Assembly (NCBI RefSeq): GCF_001563665.1
Contig: NZ_KQ961857.1
Location: forward strand, 174,740 to 238,739
Direction of reading: 5' to 3'
DNA: 64,000 bases
Origin: Gardnerella vaginalis
GTDB taxonomy: Bacteria; Actinomycetota; Actinomycetes; Actinomycetales; Bifidobacteriaceae
The position numbers and the translations under genes are program-made. Positions 1 to 8,921 of this stretch are shown piece by piece. The first letter of the stretch is position 1, and each line of letters opens with the position of its first letter. The notes below the pieces were generated by a model, which saw nothing but the letters and a program-made list of their open reading frames with translations, was not told the origin of the DNA and did not search any database.

Positions 1-360
1 AGATACAGCGTTTGAACTATCGGAGGAATCGGAAGAGCTGGACGATTTAGAAGAGTCGGAAGAATTAGAAGACGAAGTTGAAGAAGTGGACGAATCAGTA
101 GAATCAGACGAACGAGAAGAATTGGATGAAGAAGACGAGCTAGACGCACTAGTTTTAGAATCGTTTGCTTTAGATACAACAGTTTCACTAGCAATAGCAG
201 TGCTTGGAGCAATGCACATCGGAAGCCACATCGCAACCGAAATCACACAAATAAGAATAGTTTTAGCTATACTTTGGGCACGCGCACTTATAAAGGCGAA
301 AGCATCTCGCGTAATCGTCCTAATGCTGCTCATTACTTCACTTAACTTAAACATTCTCAT
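1..360 (-). CDS. Ser-rich secreted or surface protein, N-terminal part (cut by window edge)
   Basis: Reading leftward from an ATG at 360, the frame stays open to base 1 (120 codons), so the C-terminus lies outside the window. A basic N-terminus is followed by a hydrophobic stretch (about residues 35-58) ending in a plausible signal-peptidase site near TAIAS. After it comes a strongly Ser/Asp/Thr-biased region (SSSSSSNSS, SDSSDSS). This looks like the stalk of an exported wall or membrane protein. I do not recognise a family. Other in-frame ATGs lie at 354 and 333 and no clear Shine-Dalgarno site separates them, so the start is uncertain. The plus-strand frame over the same bases is an acidic artefact of the Ser codons. 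Confidence 0.6.
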   Translation of the reverse strand, partial: MRMFKLSEVMSSIRTITRDAFAFISARAQSIAKTILICVISVAMWLPMCIAPSTAIASETVVSKANDSKTSASSSSSSSNSSRSSDSTDSSTSSTSSSNSSDSSKSSSSSDSSDSSNAVS

Positions 361-1036
361 AATTCTTAAATGCGCTCCAACGCACAACCAACCCATACGC
401 GCAAAGCAACGCGTACTTATTAAAATTCATTAAAGTTTTGCTTAAAGTTTCACTAAAAGAATTGCTAAAAGCTTCGCTGACAAAATTACTGACAGTTTCA
501 CTAATAAAAGCTTTGCTAACAGAATCACTAAAAGATTCGTAAAAAACTTATAGTAATACACTTAAAACTACTTATTTAGTGAGCGACAACGAAAATTATT
601 CACTTTTAGTAAATTTCTTCAACTTACTAACAGCCAGTAACCTTCAACTAGTAACTAACTAGCAACTAACTAGCAACAGTCATCAGCTAACAACTAAAAA
701 CCAGCCAGTAATCAGTGTGCAACAACAATTCTGTTCAGCGCGAGCAGAAAGCAGCCTAATTGCGTTATGCAAAGTAAAACTGTGTTGTTTCTGCAAGCGA
801 AGCGTTTTGCAAAATGGCAAAGCTTCGCCCACAACAAGCAAGACTTATGTAAGAAAACAGCAAAACTTGTTATACAGCAAACAAAACTTGACTGAAACTA
901 ACTAAAAATCAGGCAAAACTGACTATTGCGCAGGCAAAGCACTAAAGCAAAGCACTAAAGCAAATCATAGTTTTTCTAGCTTGATTTCAAGAACAGTATA
1001 AGCGTTTATATAAGTGTTATTGCTCACTTCGCTAGT

Positions 1037-1095
1037 ACACAAACTTGACTCGCATTTTAATTCAGAGTCGAATTTTTTTAAAGCCAAGTTTGTGT
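1037..1095. other. Nested inverted repeat
   Basis: acacaaacttg (1037-1047) and caagtttgtgt (1085-1095) are a perfect 11-bp inverted repeat. A shorter gactc/gagtc pair lies inside it. It sits downstream of the pilin gene and may contribute to transcript 3'-end formation. Confidence 0.45.
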
Positions 1096-1112
1096 ATTTA
1101 CGCGAAATCAAG

Positions 1113-1143
1113 TGTGGTAGTTAAAGATTATTCAACTACCACA
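1113..1143 (-). terminator. Candidate terminator of the pilin gene
   Basis: tgtggtagtt (1113-1122) and aactaccaca (1134-1143) form a perfect 10-bp stem with an 11-nt loop, 15 bases past the stop codon of the leftward pilin gene. The following T-run on the minus strand is weak. Confidence 0.5.
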
Positions 1144-1158
1144 TCGAATGTGAACTAC

Positions 1159-2979
1159 TTAAGCATTCTGCTCTTTGCGGCGCTTCAACACGATGTAGAA
1201 GAATGTGCCGCCCAAGCCAACGATGCCGCAAACAGTCAAAATCAACAATCCGCGAGCACCAGTCATTGGCAATGCTGCAAGGATCTTGTCCAATGCAGTT
1301 GCCTGATCGTTGCCAATAGTTTTAGAATTAGCATCAGCAACAGGTTTGTCAGCAGTTACATTGGTCTTAGTTTCTTCCTCAACGTTATAGCAATGAGGAG
1401 CTGGATCCTTCTTGAAACCTGCAGGAGCATCAGTTTCAACTAAGCAGTACTTCCTGCTTGTAGTCTTATCGTTGCCAATAAACAAATCAACAGTTGCAGT
1501 TCCGTCATCACCGGTTTCAATTGTCAACTGATCATTGCCAGTGACACCAGTCTTAACTGGAGTAGTGTATTGAGTCAAAGTTGCTGAATCTTTTATACTA
1601 GTTAATTCAATAGATTGGTCTTTCACAGAATAGATAGCGAACTTAGCACCCTTTAATTTCTTATCGGTGTTCTTACCGTCTGCGTCTATTGCAACCTTGG
1701 TAATCTTCAAAGTAGCAAAGTGAGAAGATCCGTGAGGATTATTATCGCACTTATGTGAATCATCTTCAGTTGGAACGCATGGGGTATTTTCGTCACCATC
1801 ACCAATCTTGCTGTCGTCAATCCAGCCGGTAATAAAGTTAGTGAAGTTCTTTGTTCCCTTAGTAACACTAGTGTTTAAAGTGACTTTCAACGTGTACGTG
1901 TAATCGTCAATCTTAGTAATCTTAGCAAGACCGTCTGCAGTAAGGTTAAAGGTAACTTTGCCATTATCGTTCTTAGCTTCATAATATCCTTGTTGAGTAG
2001 CCGTTTTAGGACTCAACGGTATAGGTGTAGAAGTAGGCGTTTGATTTTCAGCAGCCTTCTTTTGAACTTTAACAAGATTTACGCCAGTTACGCTTGAATA
2101 CTTCAAGCCTGCTGGAAGAGAATCAACGAAACCAATCTTCTTATACGCTTTACCTTCAGAAGGAGCTGACAGAGGAATAGAAATATTCCATGGAATCACA
2201 GTGTTGCCCTTTTCGTCAACGTAGTACTTGTTTGGATCCGATGCAGTCTTAGTAGGAGTTTCTTTGTTTACATCGTTCTTTGGGAACACGTGAACGTTAT
2301 ATAGCCATTCCCATGAGTCTTTAGTCTTGTGAGACAATGGAGTAGTTACGAAGAATGGATCAGTCTTAACAGTAACAGTTACAGGCTTCCAATCATGTTT
2401 GTTTGCTTCAGTAGCAAAATCCTTTTGAGCGTTTGCTGTGCTAGTTTCTTCAACGTAGTAAAGCGATTCATCAAGATCTTTGAACTCGACTACACCTTTT
2501 TCATTAGTTTCTTGAGCTTTACCAACTTGAGTCTTAGTGAATTTAGCATGTTCCCCTGTGAAGAAGCTTGATGTGTCGCCCTGAAGGTTCTTAAGATCCT
2601 CAATCCTCTTCCAACCTTCTGGCGTAGATAAATCAATCTTATTATCATCTTCAGTTTTGCCGGCAGTAAGAGTTACTTTGTAAAGCGTAAATTGAACGCC
2701 TTTAAGTGGCTTGTTACCCTCTCCGTTCAAAGCATCGGTCATATCAGTTCCGTTAGGCTTAAAACCAGTTTTAGTTATTGAAGGACCTTCATACTTGTGG
2801 ATAGTAATAGAAGTAGTTTTCTTTTGGATGTTTGCAGTATTTGCACCTGCATCAGCTACAGTGCCTGTATTTTCATTTCCAGCGTATGCAATTGATCCTG
2901 CAATGCAAAATGTTCCTAATGTGCAAACTGTAGCTAACACAGCTGCAGCGCGCTTTAACGGGATTGTTGTTAAACGCAT
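1159..2979 (-). CDS. LPXTG-anchored major pilin, SpaH/EbpB type, with isopeptide-forming domains
   Basis: A 606-residue precursor of a covalently polymerised pilus shaft. Residues 1-33 are a Sec signal peptide (basic start, hydrophobic core, AYA cleavage site). The pilin motif VHVFPK at about 229-234 supplies the likely linking lysine K234. A C-terminal domain has the E-box-like YCLVETDAPAGF. The tail has LPMTG at 570-574, a hydrophobic segment and KRRKEQNA, the standard sortase sorting signal. AGAGAGGGAAC before the ATG is a good ribosome site. In other Gram-positives such pilins are assembled by class C sortases, normally in the same operon. None is visible here, so polymerisation would need a sortase encoded elsewhere. 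A run of 9 C lies 250 bp upstream. Confidence 0.9.
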   Translation of the reverse strand: MRLTTIPLKRAAAVLATVCTLGTFCIAGSIAYAGNENTGTVADAGANTANIQKKTTSITIHKYEGPSITKTGFKPNGTDMTDALNGEGNKPLKGVQFTLYKVTLTAGKTEDDNKIDLSTPEGWKRIEDLKNLQGDTSSFFTGEHAKFTKTQVGKAQETNEKGVVEFKDLDESLYYVEETSTANAQKDFATEANKHDWKPVTVTVKTDPFFVTTPLSHKTKDSWEWLYNVHVFPKNDVNKETPTKTASDPNKYYVDEKGNTVIPWNISIPLSAPSEGKAYKKIGFVDSLPAGLKYSSVTGVNLVKVQKKAAENQTPTSTPIPLSPKTATQQGYYEAKNDNGKVTFNLTADGLAKITKIDDYTYTLKVTLNTSVTKGTKNFTNFITGWIDDSKIGDGDENTPCVPTEDDSHKCDNNPHGSSHFATLKITKVAIDADGKNTDKKLKGAKFAIYSVKDQSIELTSIKDSATLTQYTTPVKTGVTGNDQLTIETGDDGTATVDLFIGNDKTTSRKYCLVETDAPAGFKKDPAPHCYNVEEETKTNVTADKPVADANSKTIGNDQATALDKILAALPMTGARGLLILTVCGIVGLGGTFFYIVLKRRKEQNA

Positions 2980-3228
2980 GTTCCCTCTCTTTTACGCACA
3001 AATTTCATGTGAAATTTGTTTATCTTTTAAAATTCAAATAGTCATAATTACAAAGTAATTAGAGTAAGCGCAAACAATGTATAAACTGTTCGTATTTACA
3101 GTATGACTACCTGCTATAGGTCAAACGCACACTTTTGACCTTTAACACACTAACTAGCCTACTAAAAAGATGGACAAATTTAAACTAAAAATCATAAACA
3201 AATGCTTACTAATACTAACAAATGAATA

Positions 3229-3237
3229 CCCCCCCCC
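3229..3237. repeat. Homopolymeric tract of 9 C (G on the pilin coding strand)
   Basis: Nine consecutive C in otherwise AT-rich DNA, 250 bp upstream of the pilin start. Tracts of this length are prone to slipped-strand length change, so it could modulate pilin expression. Confidence 0.6.
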
Positions 3238-3315
3238 ACAGTTTTGTTAGTAATATCAACGTTTTTAAATAATAAAATCGTAAAAAATAATAAAACCAAA
3301 TAACAAATGGAGTGT

Positions 3316-3445
3316 CGCATCGCCTTGCTTTTTCATTTAAAGCGTAGCATGAAAAAGCAAATCGATGCGAAAGCGATTGCTCAAAGTGGAAAGCACAGTG
3401 CGCTTTCCACGCAATCGCGCACCGGATTACGTTTAGCGTAATCCG
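3316..3445. repeat. Cluster of three consecutive hairpins
   Basis: Hairpin A: cgcatcg (3316-3322) with cgatgcg (3363-3369), enclosing a perfect 12-bp pair 3325-3336/3349-3360. Hairpin B: gcgattgc (3373-3380) with gcaatcgc (3411-3418), enclosing tggaaagc/gctttcca (3387-3394/3402-3409). Hairpin C: cggattacg/cgtaatccg (3423-3431/3437-3445) with a 5-nt loop. Hairpin B resembles the one at 11086-11114. The cluster lies just downstream of the ABC importer operon and could stop its transcript or be a REP-like mobile repeat. Confidence 0.65.
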
Positions 3446-3506
3446 TACAACACTAAACAACAAAGGTAAGCTTAATGCGAGGAAGCTTGGCTATAACTGT
3501 TCAAAG

Positions 3507-5183
3507 CTAGTATAGCGTTGCAGCTTTTATAAGAGATTTCGTATACGCATGCTTAGGATTGTTCAACACTTCATTGACTCTTCCAGACTCAACTACTTTA
3601 CCTTCGTTAAGAACAATAACTCGTGTTGCTAAATATTGAATCATTCCTAAATCGTGGCTCACAAAAATACACGTCATGTTTTTATTCTCGCAGCGAACTT
3701 TTGTAAAAACATCTAATATTCGCATTCGTTCTGCAACGTCAATAGCACTCATCGGCTCATCTGCAACTAGAATACGCGGATTAGATATTAGCGCTCTAGC
3801 AATAGCAACGCACTGAGCTTGACCACCTGAAAGCTCGAAAGGATACTTTTTAGCGAAAATTAGCGGATCTAATCCTACTGTTTTTAATGCAAGCTTAACT
3901 TTTGAGTGTATTGAAGTTGAATCAATATGTAATTGTTTTTTCCAAATTTCTAACGGTTCTGCAACGCTTTCTTGAACAGTCCACTTAGGATCTAAAGACG
4001 CAAAAGGATGTTGAAATACTAGAGATGATTCTTTTCGAAGCTTGGACACACTATTTTTTATGCTTTCGCAATCATACGTAATACTTCCAGATGATGTTTC
4101 TTGCAATCCTAGTAATGCTTTAATAAGCGTAGTTTTGCCGCTTCCAGATCCTCCGATAATAGCTAAAGATTCACCAGAGTTAAGCTCTAAATCAACTCCG
4201 CTTAAAACTTCACTACAATTTTTGCTTTTCCCAAATTTAACATGAATATTTTTTGCACAAATAAGAGAGCATTTAGCAGAATTACTTTCAGCAGGACTAC
4301 TTTCAGCAGAATTTTTAACAGAGCTACACTCAGTAGCACGAGTATCATTAGCCACTATACTTCCAGCAGCACCACCAACAACACCTCTACACCAAACACC
4401 ACCGCCGACTCCAGCACCGCTTAAACTCAACTTTCTAGCAGCATACACTAATTGCTTAGTAGACTTAACGCTTGGATTTTCAAGCAAATCTTTAACTTTC
4501 GCGCTATCAACCACACGAGAAGAATCAAGCACATAGCAACGATTAACAGCATGCGAAAGCACAGAAAAATCATGAGTCACGAAAAGCATAGACGCGCCCA
4601 TATCGTCCACAAGCGAAGTGAGAATATTCAAAACATCGCGTTGAGTTACACAATCAAGTGCAGTAGTTGGCTCATCTGCCAAAATTAGACGCGGATAAGT
4701 AATTAAAGCTGTTGCAATACCCACTCTCTGCTGCTGTCCACCTGAAAGCTCATACGTGCGTTTAGAAGCTAATTTGCTTGATAATCCAACTTTCTGAAGC
4801 ATTGAAATAACGCGATCGTGAACATCATGCGAATCCAAATTATAGTGCATTAAAAGAGGTAAAGAAACTTGTTGTTCAACGCTTAGCAAAGGATTAAGTG
4901 CGCGATTAGCTTGCTGAAAAACTACTCCAACGTATTTTCCACGCATAAGCGCCAAATCCTCATCTTTAGCACCAACTACTTGCTTAGTTCCAACAATTAA
5001 AGAACCTGAAATTTCAGCATTTTTAGGCAATAATCCTGTGATTGCGCGAAGAAGCATAGACTTTCCTGAACCAGTTGATCCAACTAATCCAACGCGCTCG
5101 CCATCTTTTACTTCAAGAGTTACATTATCTAATAATCGAACGCCATTTAAATCAACACTAAGATTTTTAATATCAACGCTCAT
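3507..5183 (-). CDS. Peptide/nickel-type ABC transporter, fused double ATPase
   Basis: A 558-residue protein with two complete ABC ATPase domains, equivalent to DppD and DppF joined. Domain 1: Walker A GSTGSGKS at 35-42, signature LSGGQ at 146-150, Walker B ending LADE near 171. Domain 2: Walker A GGSGSGKT at 344-351, LSGGQ at 451-455, VADE near 476. A low-complexity Gly/Ser/Ala linker (about 250-308) joins them. It hydrolyses ATP to drive the importer whose permeases and binding protein are encoded just upstream. The start overlaps the preceding permease by about 11 bases, so translation is probably coupled. The substrate (oligopeptide, dipeptide or metal) cannot be told from the sequence. 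Confidence 0.92.
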   Translation of the reverse strand: MSVDIKNLSVDLNGVRLLDNVTLEVKDGERVGLVGSTGSGKSMLLRAITGLLPKNAEISGSLIVGTKQVVGAKDEDLALMRGKYVGVVFQQANRALNPLLSVEQQVSLPLLMHYNLDSHDVHDRVISMLQKVGLSSKLASKRTYELSGGQQQRVGIATALITYPRLILADEPTTALDCVTQRDVLNILTSLVDDMGASMLFVTHDFSVLSHAVNRCYVLDSSRVVDSAKVKDLLENPSVKSTKQLVYAARKLSLSGAGVGGGVWCRGVVGGAAGSIVANDTRATECSSVKNSAESSPAESNSAKCSLICAKNIHVKFGKSKNCSEVLSGVDLELNSGESLAIIGGSGSGKTTLIKALLGLQETSSGSITYDCESIKNSVSKLRKESSLVFQHPFASLDPKWTVQESVAEPLEIWKKQLHIDSTSIHSKVKLALKTVGLDPLIFAKKYPFELSGGQAQCVAIARALISNPRILVADEPMSAIDVAERMRILDVFTKVRCENKNMTCIFVSHDLGMIQYLATRVIVLNEGKVVESGRVNEVLNNPKHAYTKSLIKAATLY

Positions 5184-6048
5184 TTTGATCCTTTAAAGAT
5201 AAATCATTATTATGCAAAGATTTTTGTGATTCAGGAGTCAAAGCCTCGCGCAAAGAATCACCTAAAAGATTTAAAGCAACAACTACTAGAGTAACTATCA
5301 ATCCAGGCCACAAAACAGCTAGAGGATTCACATGAATAAGAGTTAGAGAAGTTGCAAGAACACGCCCCCAACTTGCAACACCAGATGGAACTCCAACACC
5401 AAGATACGTTAATCCACTTTCAGCTAAAATCACAGTTCCTGCAGAAAGAGAGATCTGAACTAAACAAACAGGCATAATATTAGGCAAAACATGACGTAAA
5501 ATCACACGATTTCTAGAAGAACCTTTAGAAATTGCGAAAGAAACATAATCAGATTGCAAAACAAGTTGCGCACTTGGAAGCACAATACGAGCAAGATTAA
5601 AACCATAACCAATACCACATGCAAGTATGATCACAATAACAGTTGTTCCTAACGGCACAGCTAACATAAGCGCGATTAACACAGTTGGTATTGAAATTAG
5701 CGCATCAACGATTATTAGTGAAACTCCTTGAATTAAATGCGATTTTGCAATCATTAATAAAAGTAATGAAAATCCAACTAACGTAGAAACACATATTGTG
5801 CAAATTACTATTAGAAGTTCAGTTCTAGAGCCTGCCATAAGATGGCTGAGAATATCTGCACCTGCCCCATCCGTGCCTAGCCAATGCGAAAAAGACGGCT
5901 TGTTCCATACACTAAATCCGTTTGTTTCTAGTAAAGAATATGGAGTCCAGAATATAGAAATTAGCGCTATTAACACCCATGAGCTTAAAACTATGCAAAC
6001 AAATTTTCCGCAACTTGAGCGCCAAATCGCATTAAAAAGCTTAAACAT
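5173..6048 (-). CDS. ABC transporter permease, DppC/OppC family
   Basis: A 291-residue inner-membrane permease. An N-terminal membrane segment (about residues 15-35) is followed by an exposed loop (WLGTDGAGADILSHL, the usual GTDxxGRD-like region of DppC) and a block of five further hydrophobic segments. The cytoplasmic EAA-type loop near SAISKGSSRNRVILRHVLPN contacts the ATPase. It lies third in the leftward operon, 2 bp after the DppB-like gene and overlapping the ATPase gene. Length is normal for the family. Confidence 0.9.
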   Translation of the reverse strand: MFKLFNAIWRSSCGKFVCIVLSSWVLIALISIFWTPYSLLETNGFSVWNKPSFSHWLGTDGAGADILSHLMAGSRTELLIVICTICVSTLVGFSLLLLMIAKSHLIQGVSLIIVDALISIPTVLIALMLAVPLGTTVIVIILACGIGYGFNLARIVLPSAQLVLQSDYVSFAISKGSSRNRVILRHVLPNIMPVCLVQISLSAGTVILAESGLTYLGVGVPSGVASWGRVLATSLTLIHVNPLAVLWPGLIVTLVVVALNLLGDSLREALTPESQKSLHNNDLSLKDQNER

Positions 6049-6050
6049 TA

Positions 6051-7022
6051 TTATTCGCTCACTTTCTGATTATTAGCAAATCTAGAATCAAGCAAACGAT
6101 GAGATATATCAATTGCAAACCCAATAATTAAGAAAAATGATGCAAGCATAAACAGCTCACTTTGAACTAAAATCAAATCTCGCAATCCAACATCGCGAAC
6201 CAAACCCATACCCATCCCCGGTAAAGAGAACAGGTTTTCAATAACCATCACACCCATAACCATGTGTGCGAAAGTCAAACCAATAACAGAAACTAGCTGT
6301 GGCATAGCAAGCCTTAAAGCAACTTTCCAAATAACCTGTTTTCTAGTCATTCCACAAGCCATAGCTTGAGATGAAACTTCACTTTGCATAATATCTGTAA
6401 GAATTGCAGCTGTATATCGCATAAAACTAGATCCAACTATAATTCCAACTGTTAGAGCAGGCAAAATTAAAGAAAGGAAGCAGGAAGGAAAATCTTGCCA
6501 ACCATCTGTAGGAAAACCTTGAGTAGGCAAAATACCAATAATTCCAATACCCTTACCAAGTAAAAGAATAATTAACATTCCACCCCATAAAGCAGGTACA
6601 CAGCCAGCAGTCAACGCAACAAAACGAGCAAAAGATTGAGCTAATCTACCTATCCGTATAACTTGCCAGCAGCCCATCGGTATGCCAATTACAAGCGCAA
6701 TAATAAGACCTAATAAAATCAAAGGGAAAGTAATTGCTGCTCTAGACGCAATCATACTAGTAACAGATTTACCTGTAAGCATTGATACACCAAAATCACC
6801 ACGCAAAACACTAGTAAGCCAGCTAATGTATTGAACCCATAACGGCTTATCTAATCCAAGTTCTGCTCGCAATTGTTCAACTTTTCCTGAAGGCGCATTT
6901 AAGCCAGCCATAACTTGAGCTACATCGCCTGGAAGCACACGCAATGCAAAAAATATTGCTATAGATAGGAAAAACAGAGCAACTATAAAAAGTAGAATTC
7001 GCACAAATATCATACGCAACAT
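6051..7022 (-). CDS. ABC transporter permease, DppB/OppB family
   Basis: A 323-residue permease that pairs with the downstream DppC-like subunit. The start has the family pattern: a hydrophobic N-terminus, then RVLPGDVAQVM and a periplasmic segment containing LGLDKPLWVQYISWL. Five more membrane segments follow, with an EAA-like loop ACGMTRKQVIWKVALRLAMP. The gene follows the binding-protein gene after about 200 bp and precedes the second permease by 2 bp. No truncation is seen. Confidence 0.9.
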   Translation of the reverse strand: MLRMIFVRILLFIVALFFLSIAIFFALRVLPGDVAQVMAGLNAPSGKVEQLRAELGLDKPLWVQYISWLTSVLRGDFGVSMLTGKSVTSMIASRAAITFPLILLGLIIALVIGIPMGCWQVIRIGRLAQSFARFVALTAGCVPALWGGMLIILLLGKGIGIIGILPTQGFPTDGWQDFPSCFLSLILPALTVGIIVGSSFMRYTAAILTDIMQSEVSSQAMACGMTRKQVIWKVALRLAMPQLVSVIGLTFAHMVMGVMVIENLFSLPGMGMGLVRDVGLRDLILVQSELFMLASFFLIIGFAIDISHRLLDSRFANNQKVSE

Positions 7023-7223
7023 GAATATACCCCTATAGCAAGCAAATAAACATCTTGACCATCTTTTTGACCATCTTTACGCTAAACAAATTTGCTAGCG
7101 CGCTCAAAATCATGAATGAACGCGCTAACAAACTCGTTATTCGCTACTCGCCAGCAGATGCGTTTGCAACAGAAAACACACCAGCAAATTCGCGGAAAAT
7201 TCGCGGAAAATTCGCCGTCAAAC

Positions 7224-8921
7224 TCAAACAAGACGCAAATTATACAATGGCAAAACCTCTTGATTCATATCAAAAGGCATACCTTCAAGATTCTTCACTT
7301 TCGCAGTCGTCACGCGATAATTAAACAGCCAATCTGCAGGAGCATCTTCGCTAACAATACGCGCAGCTTTTGCAAGCAAATTGTACGACTCTTTAGAATC
7401 CGTACTAAGCATTGCTTTAGCATACAAATCTTGAACTAGCTTATTATCATAGCCGTAGTAGTAAGTAGGATCAGCCCACTGACCAAAATCATGGCTTTCA
7501 TTATGATCCACCATAGACAAATCGTATTGCTTATTCTTATACACGTCTTGTAACCAAGTAGTAAACTCAACAACATTAACCTTAAGATTTATTCCAACAG
7601 GCTTTAATTGCGAGCGCAACTGATCGCCTATTTGCGTTCCATAAATATTCGGATATGTGAGAGTTAGAGAAAGAGGATTTGATTCGTCAAAACCAGCTTC
7701 CTTCATTAAAGATTTTGCACGCTTAACGTCATGAGTATAAAGTTTCGTCAAATCTTCATAACCTGGGTCAAGACGAGGAATAGGACCAGCAAGAGGTAAA
7801 TCGTCACCTCCACGAGATGCGATAATTTGCTTGTGATCTATTGCATAACGAATTGCGCGCCGAATGCGCTTATCTTTCGTATACTTTCCTTTCATATTCA
7901 TAGCAAGAACGAACTTATCTGTACCGTCCCCCGAGCGAACGTCATACTTTTTAGAATCATCTTTAAAAGGCTTAGAAAGCTGTGCTGAAATAGGAGCTAA
8001 AGCTTGTACAGCATCAGAAGATAAAGCGTCAATTGCAGCATTATCGTCTACAAAATATCTTAAAACTATTTTCTTAGTTTTAGCATGATTTACACCGTTA
8101 TAACGAGGATTTGCTTCTAAAACTACGCGATCGTTTGGCATAAATTTTTCAACTAAATACGGACCCGATCCAATAGCTTGAGTTTTCGGATCATACTTTG
8201 CGAGTTTATCGAAAACTAATCCAGCACGACCACATAAAGCCCATAAAAGCTTTGAATTAGGCTCTTTAAGCTTGATTTCAAACGTGTAATCGTCTTTTGC
8301 TTTCGCTGACTCAACTTTTCCAACCATGTTTGATCCGCGATACTTTTTAGACACAAGCTCATTAAAAGACCACTGCGCATCTTTTGCAGTTAGCTTGTGA
8401 CCATTAGAAAACATAGCGCCTTTACGAATGTTGAAAGTGTAAGTTAAGCCATCTTTACTAACATTCCAACTTTTAGCTAAAGATGCAGAAACTTGATTCT
8501 TAGAATTTCTAGCTACTAATCCTTCATAAACATTGCCAATAAGAAGCTGATCTAGAGATGAGCCAGATTGATTTCTAATATCAAGATTTGTAGGAGCTAG
8601 CTTAAGACCAATCGACACTGTTTTTGTAGAAATTACTCCATTAGCGTTGTTATTACGAGAATTATTGTTAGTTGTGAACGTTGCAAAAATAGAACTCACA
8701 ATCACAATAGTTACAAGAGCTAATGTGAAAGTCCAGCCTTTTGCTAGTTTACGTTTCGAATGCATCTTTGATGATTTTTCTTTCATTCTCAAAGATTCAT
8801 CGGTACTAGAATCGCTGTAGTTTTCCGATTGTAAATCTGATTTAGGCGATTTGAAATCAGAAAATACTTCGGTCGCGTCATTTTCAATGTGCGCGCCTTC
8901 TTCGTGCTTTTCGTCACACAT
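7224..8921 (-). CDS. Extracellular solute-binding protein, family 5 (DppA/OppA type)
   Basis: About 565 residues. SBP_bac_5 features include GLAPTNLDIRNQ near the mature start, SLAKSWNVSKDGLTYTFNIR, LTAKDAQWSFNELV and IGSGPYLVEKF. It should capture the substrate for the downstream permeases. I chose the ATG at 8921 because AGAAAGG lies 8 bases upstream (8930-8936); an ATG at 8945 has no such site. Unusually, there is no lipobox cysteine. About 65 acidic or basic residues precede one hydrophobic segment, so the protein appears to be held by an uncleaved membrane anchor. It is the first gene of the leftward transport operon. Confidence 0.88.
   Translation of the reverse strand: MCDEKHEEGAHIENDATEVFSDFKSPKSDLQSENYSDSSTDESLRMKEKSSKMHSKRKLAKGWTFTLALVTIVIVSSIFATFTTNNNSRNNNANGVISTKTVSIGLKLAPTNLDIRNQSGSSLDQLLIGNVYEGLVARNSKNQVSASLAKSWNVSKDGLTYTFNIRKGAMFSNGHKLTAKDAQWSFNELVSKKYRGSNMVGKVESAKAKDDYTFEIKLKEPNSKLLWALCGRAGLVFDKLAKYDPKTQAIGSGPYLVEKFMPNDRVVLEANPRYNGVNHAKTKKIVLRYFVDDNAAIDALSSDAVQALAPISAQLSKPFKDDSKKYDVRSGDGTDKFVLAMNMKGKYTKDKRIRRAIRYAIDHKQIIASRGGDDLPLAGPIPRLDPGYEDLTKLYTHDVKRAKSLMKEAGFDESNPLSLTLTYPNIYGTQIGDQLRSQLKPVGINLKVNVVEFTTWLQDVYKNKQYDLSMVDHNESHDFGQWADPTYYYGYDNKLVQDLYAKAMLSTDSKESYNLLAKAARIVSEDAPADWLFNYRVTTAKVKNLEGMPFDMNQEVLPLYNLRLV

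Larger units (their letters stand above)
361..1158. repeat. Gene-free spacer with degenerate short repeats
   Basis: I see no credible gene here. It holds AT-rich degenerate repeats: variants of aaagttttgctaaaag at about 435-545, a tandem actaactagca run at about 650-675, and three copies of gcaaagcactaaa-like units at 931-965. Two hairpins near its right end are listed separately. Confidence 0.5.
2980..3506. other. Regulatory/repeat spacer upstream of the pilin
   Basis: This stretch has no convincing gene; an 82-codon leftward frame across it is made of hairpin arms. It holds the pilin 5' region, a 9-C tract (3229-3237) and a cluster of three hairpins (3316-3445). Confidence 0.5.

Noticed and set aside
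717-905. 62-codon rightward gene
   Set aside because: It has GTG-like start context without a ribosome site, and its composition matches the surrounding repeats.
1037-1095. Insertion-sequence terminal repeat
   Set aside because: No transposase and no target duplication nearby; it is more likely a transcript 3'-end structure.
3215-3463. 82-codon leftward gene
   Set aside because: It is built from hairpin arms and a C-tract, with no ribosome site and no family pattern.
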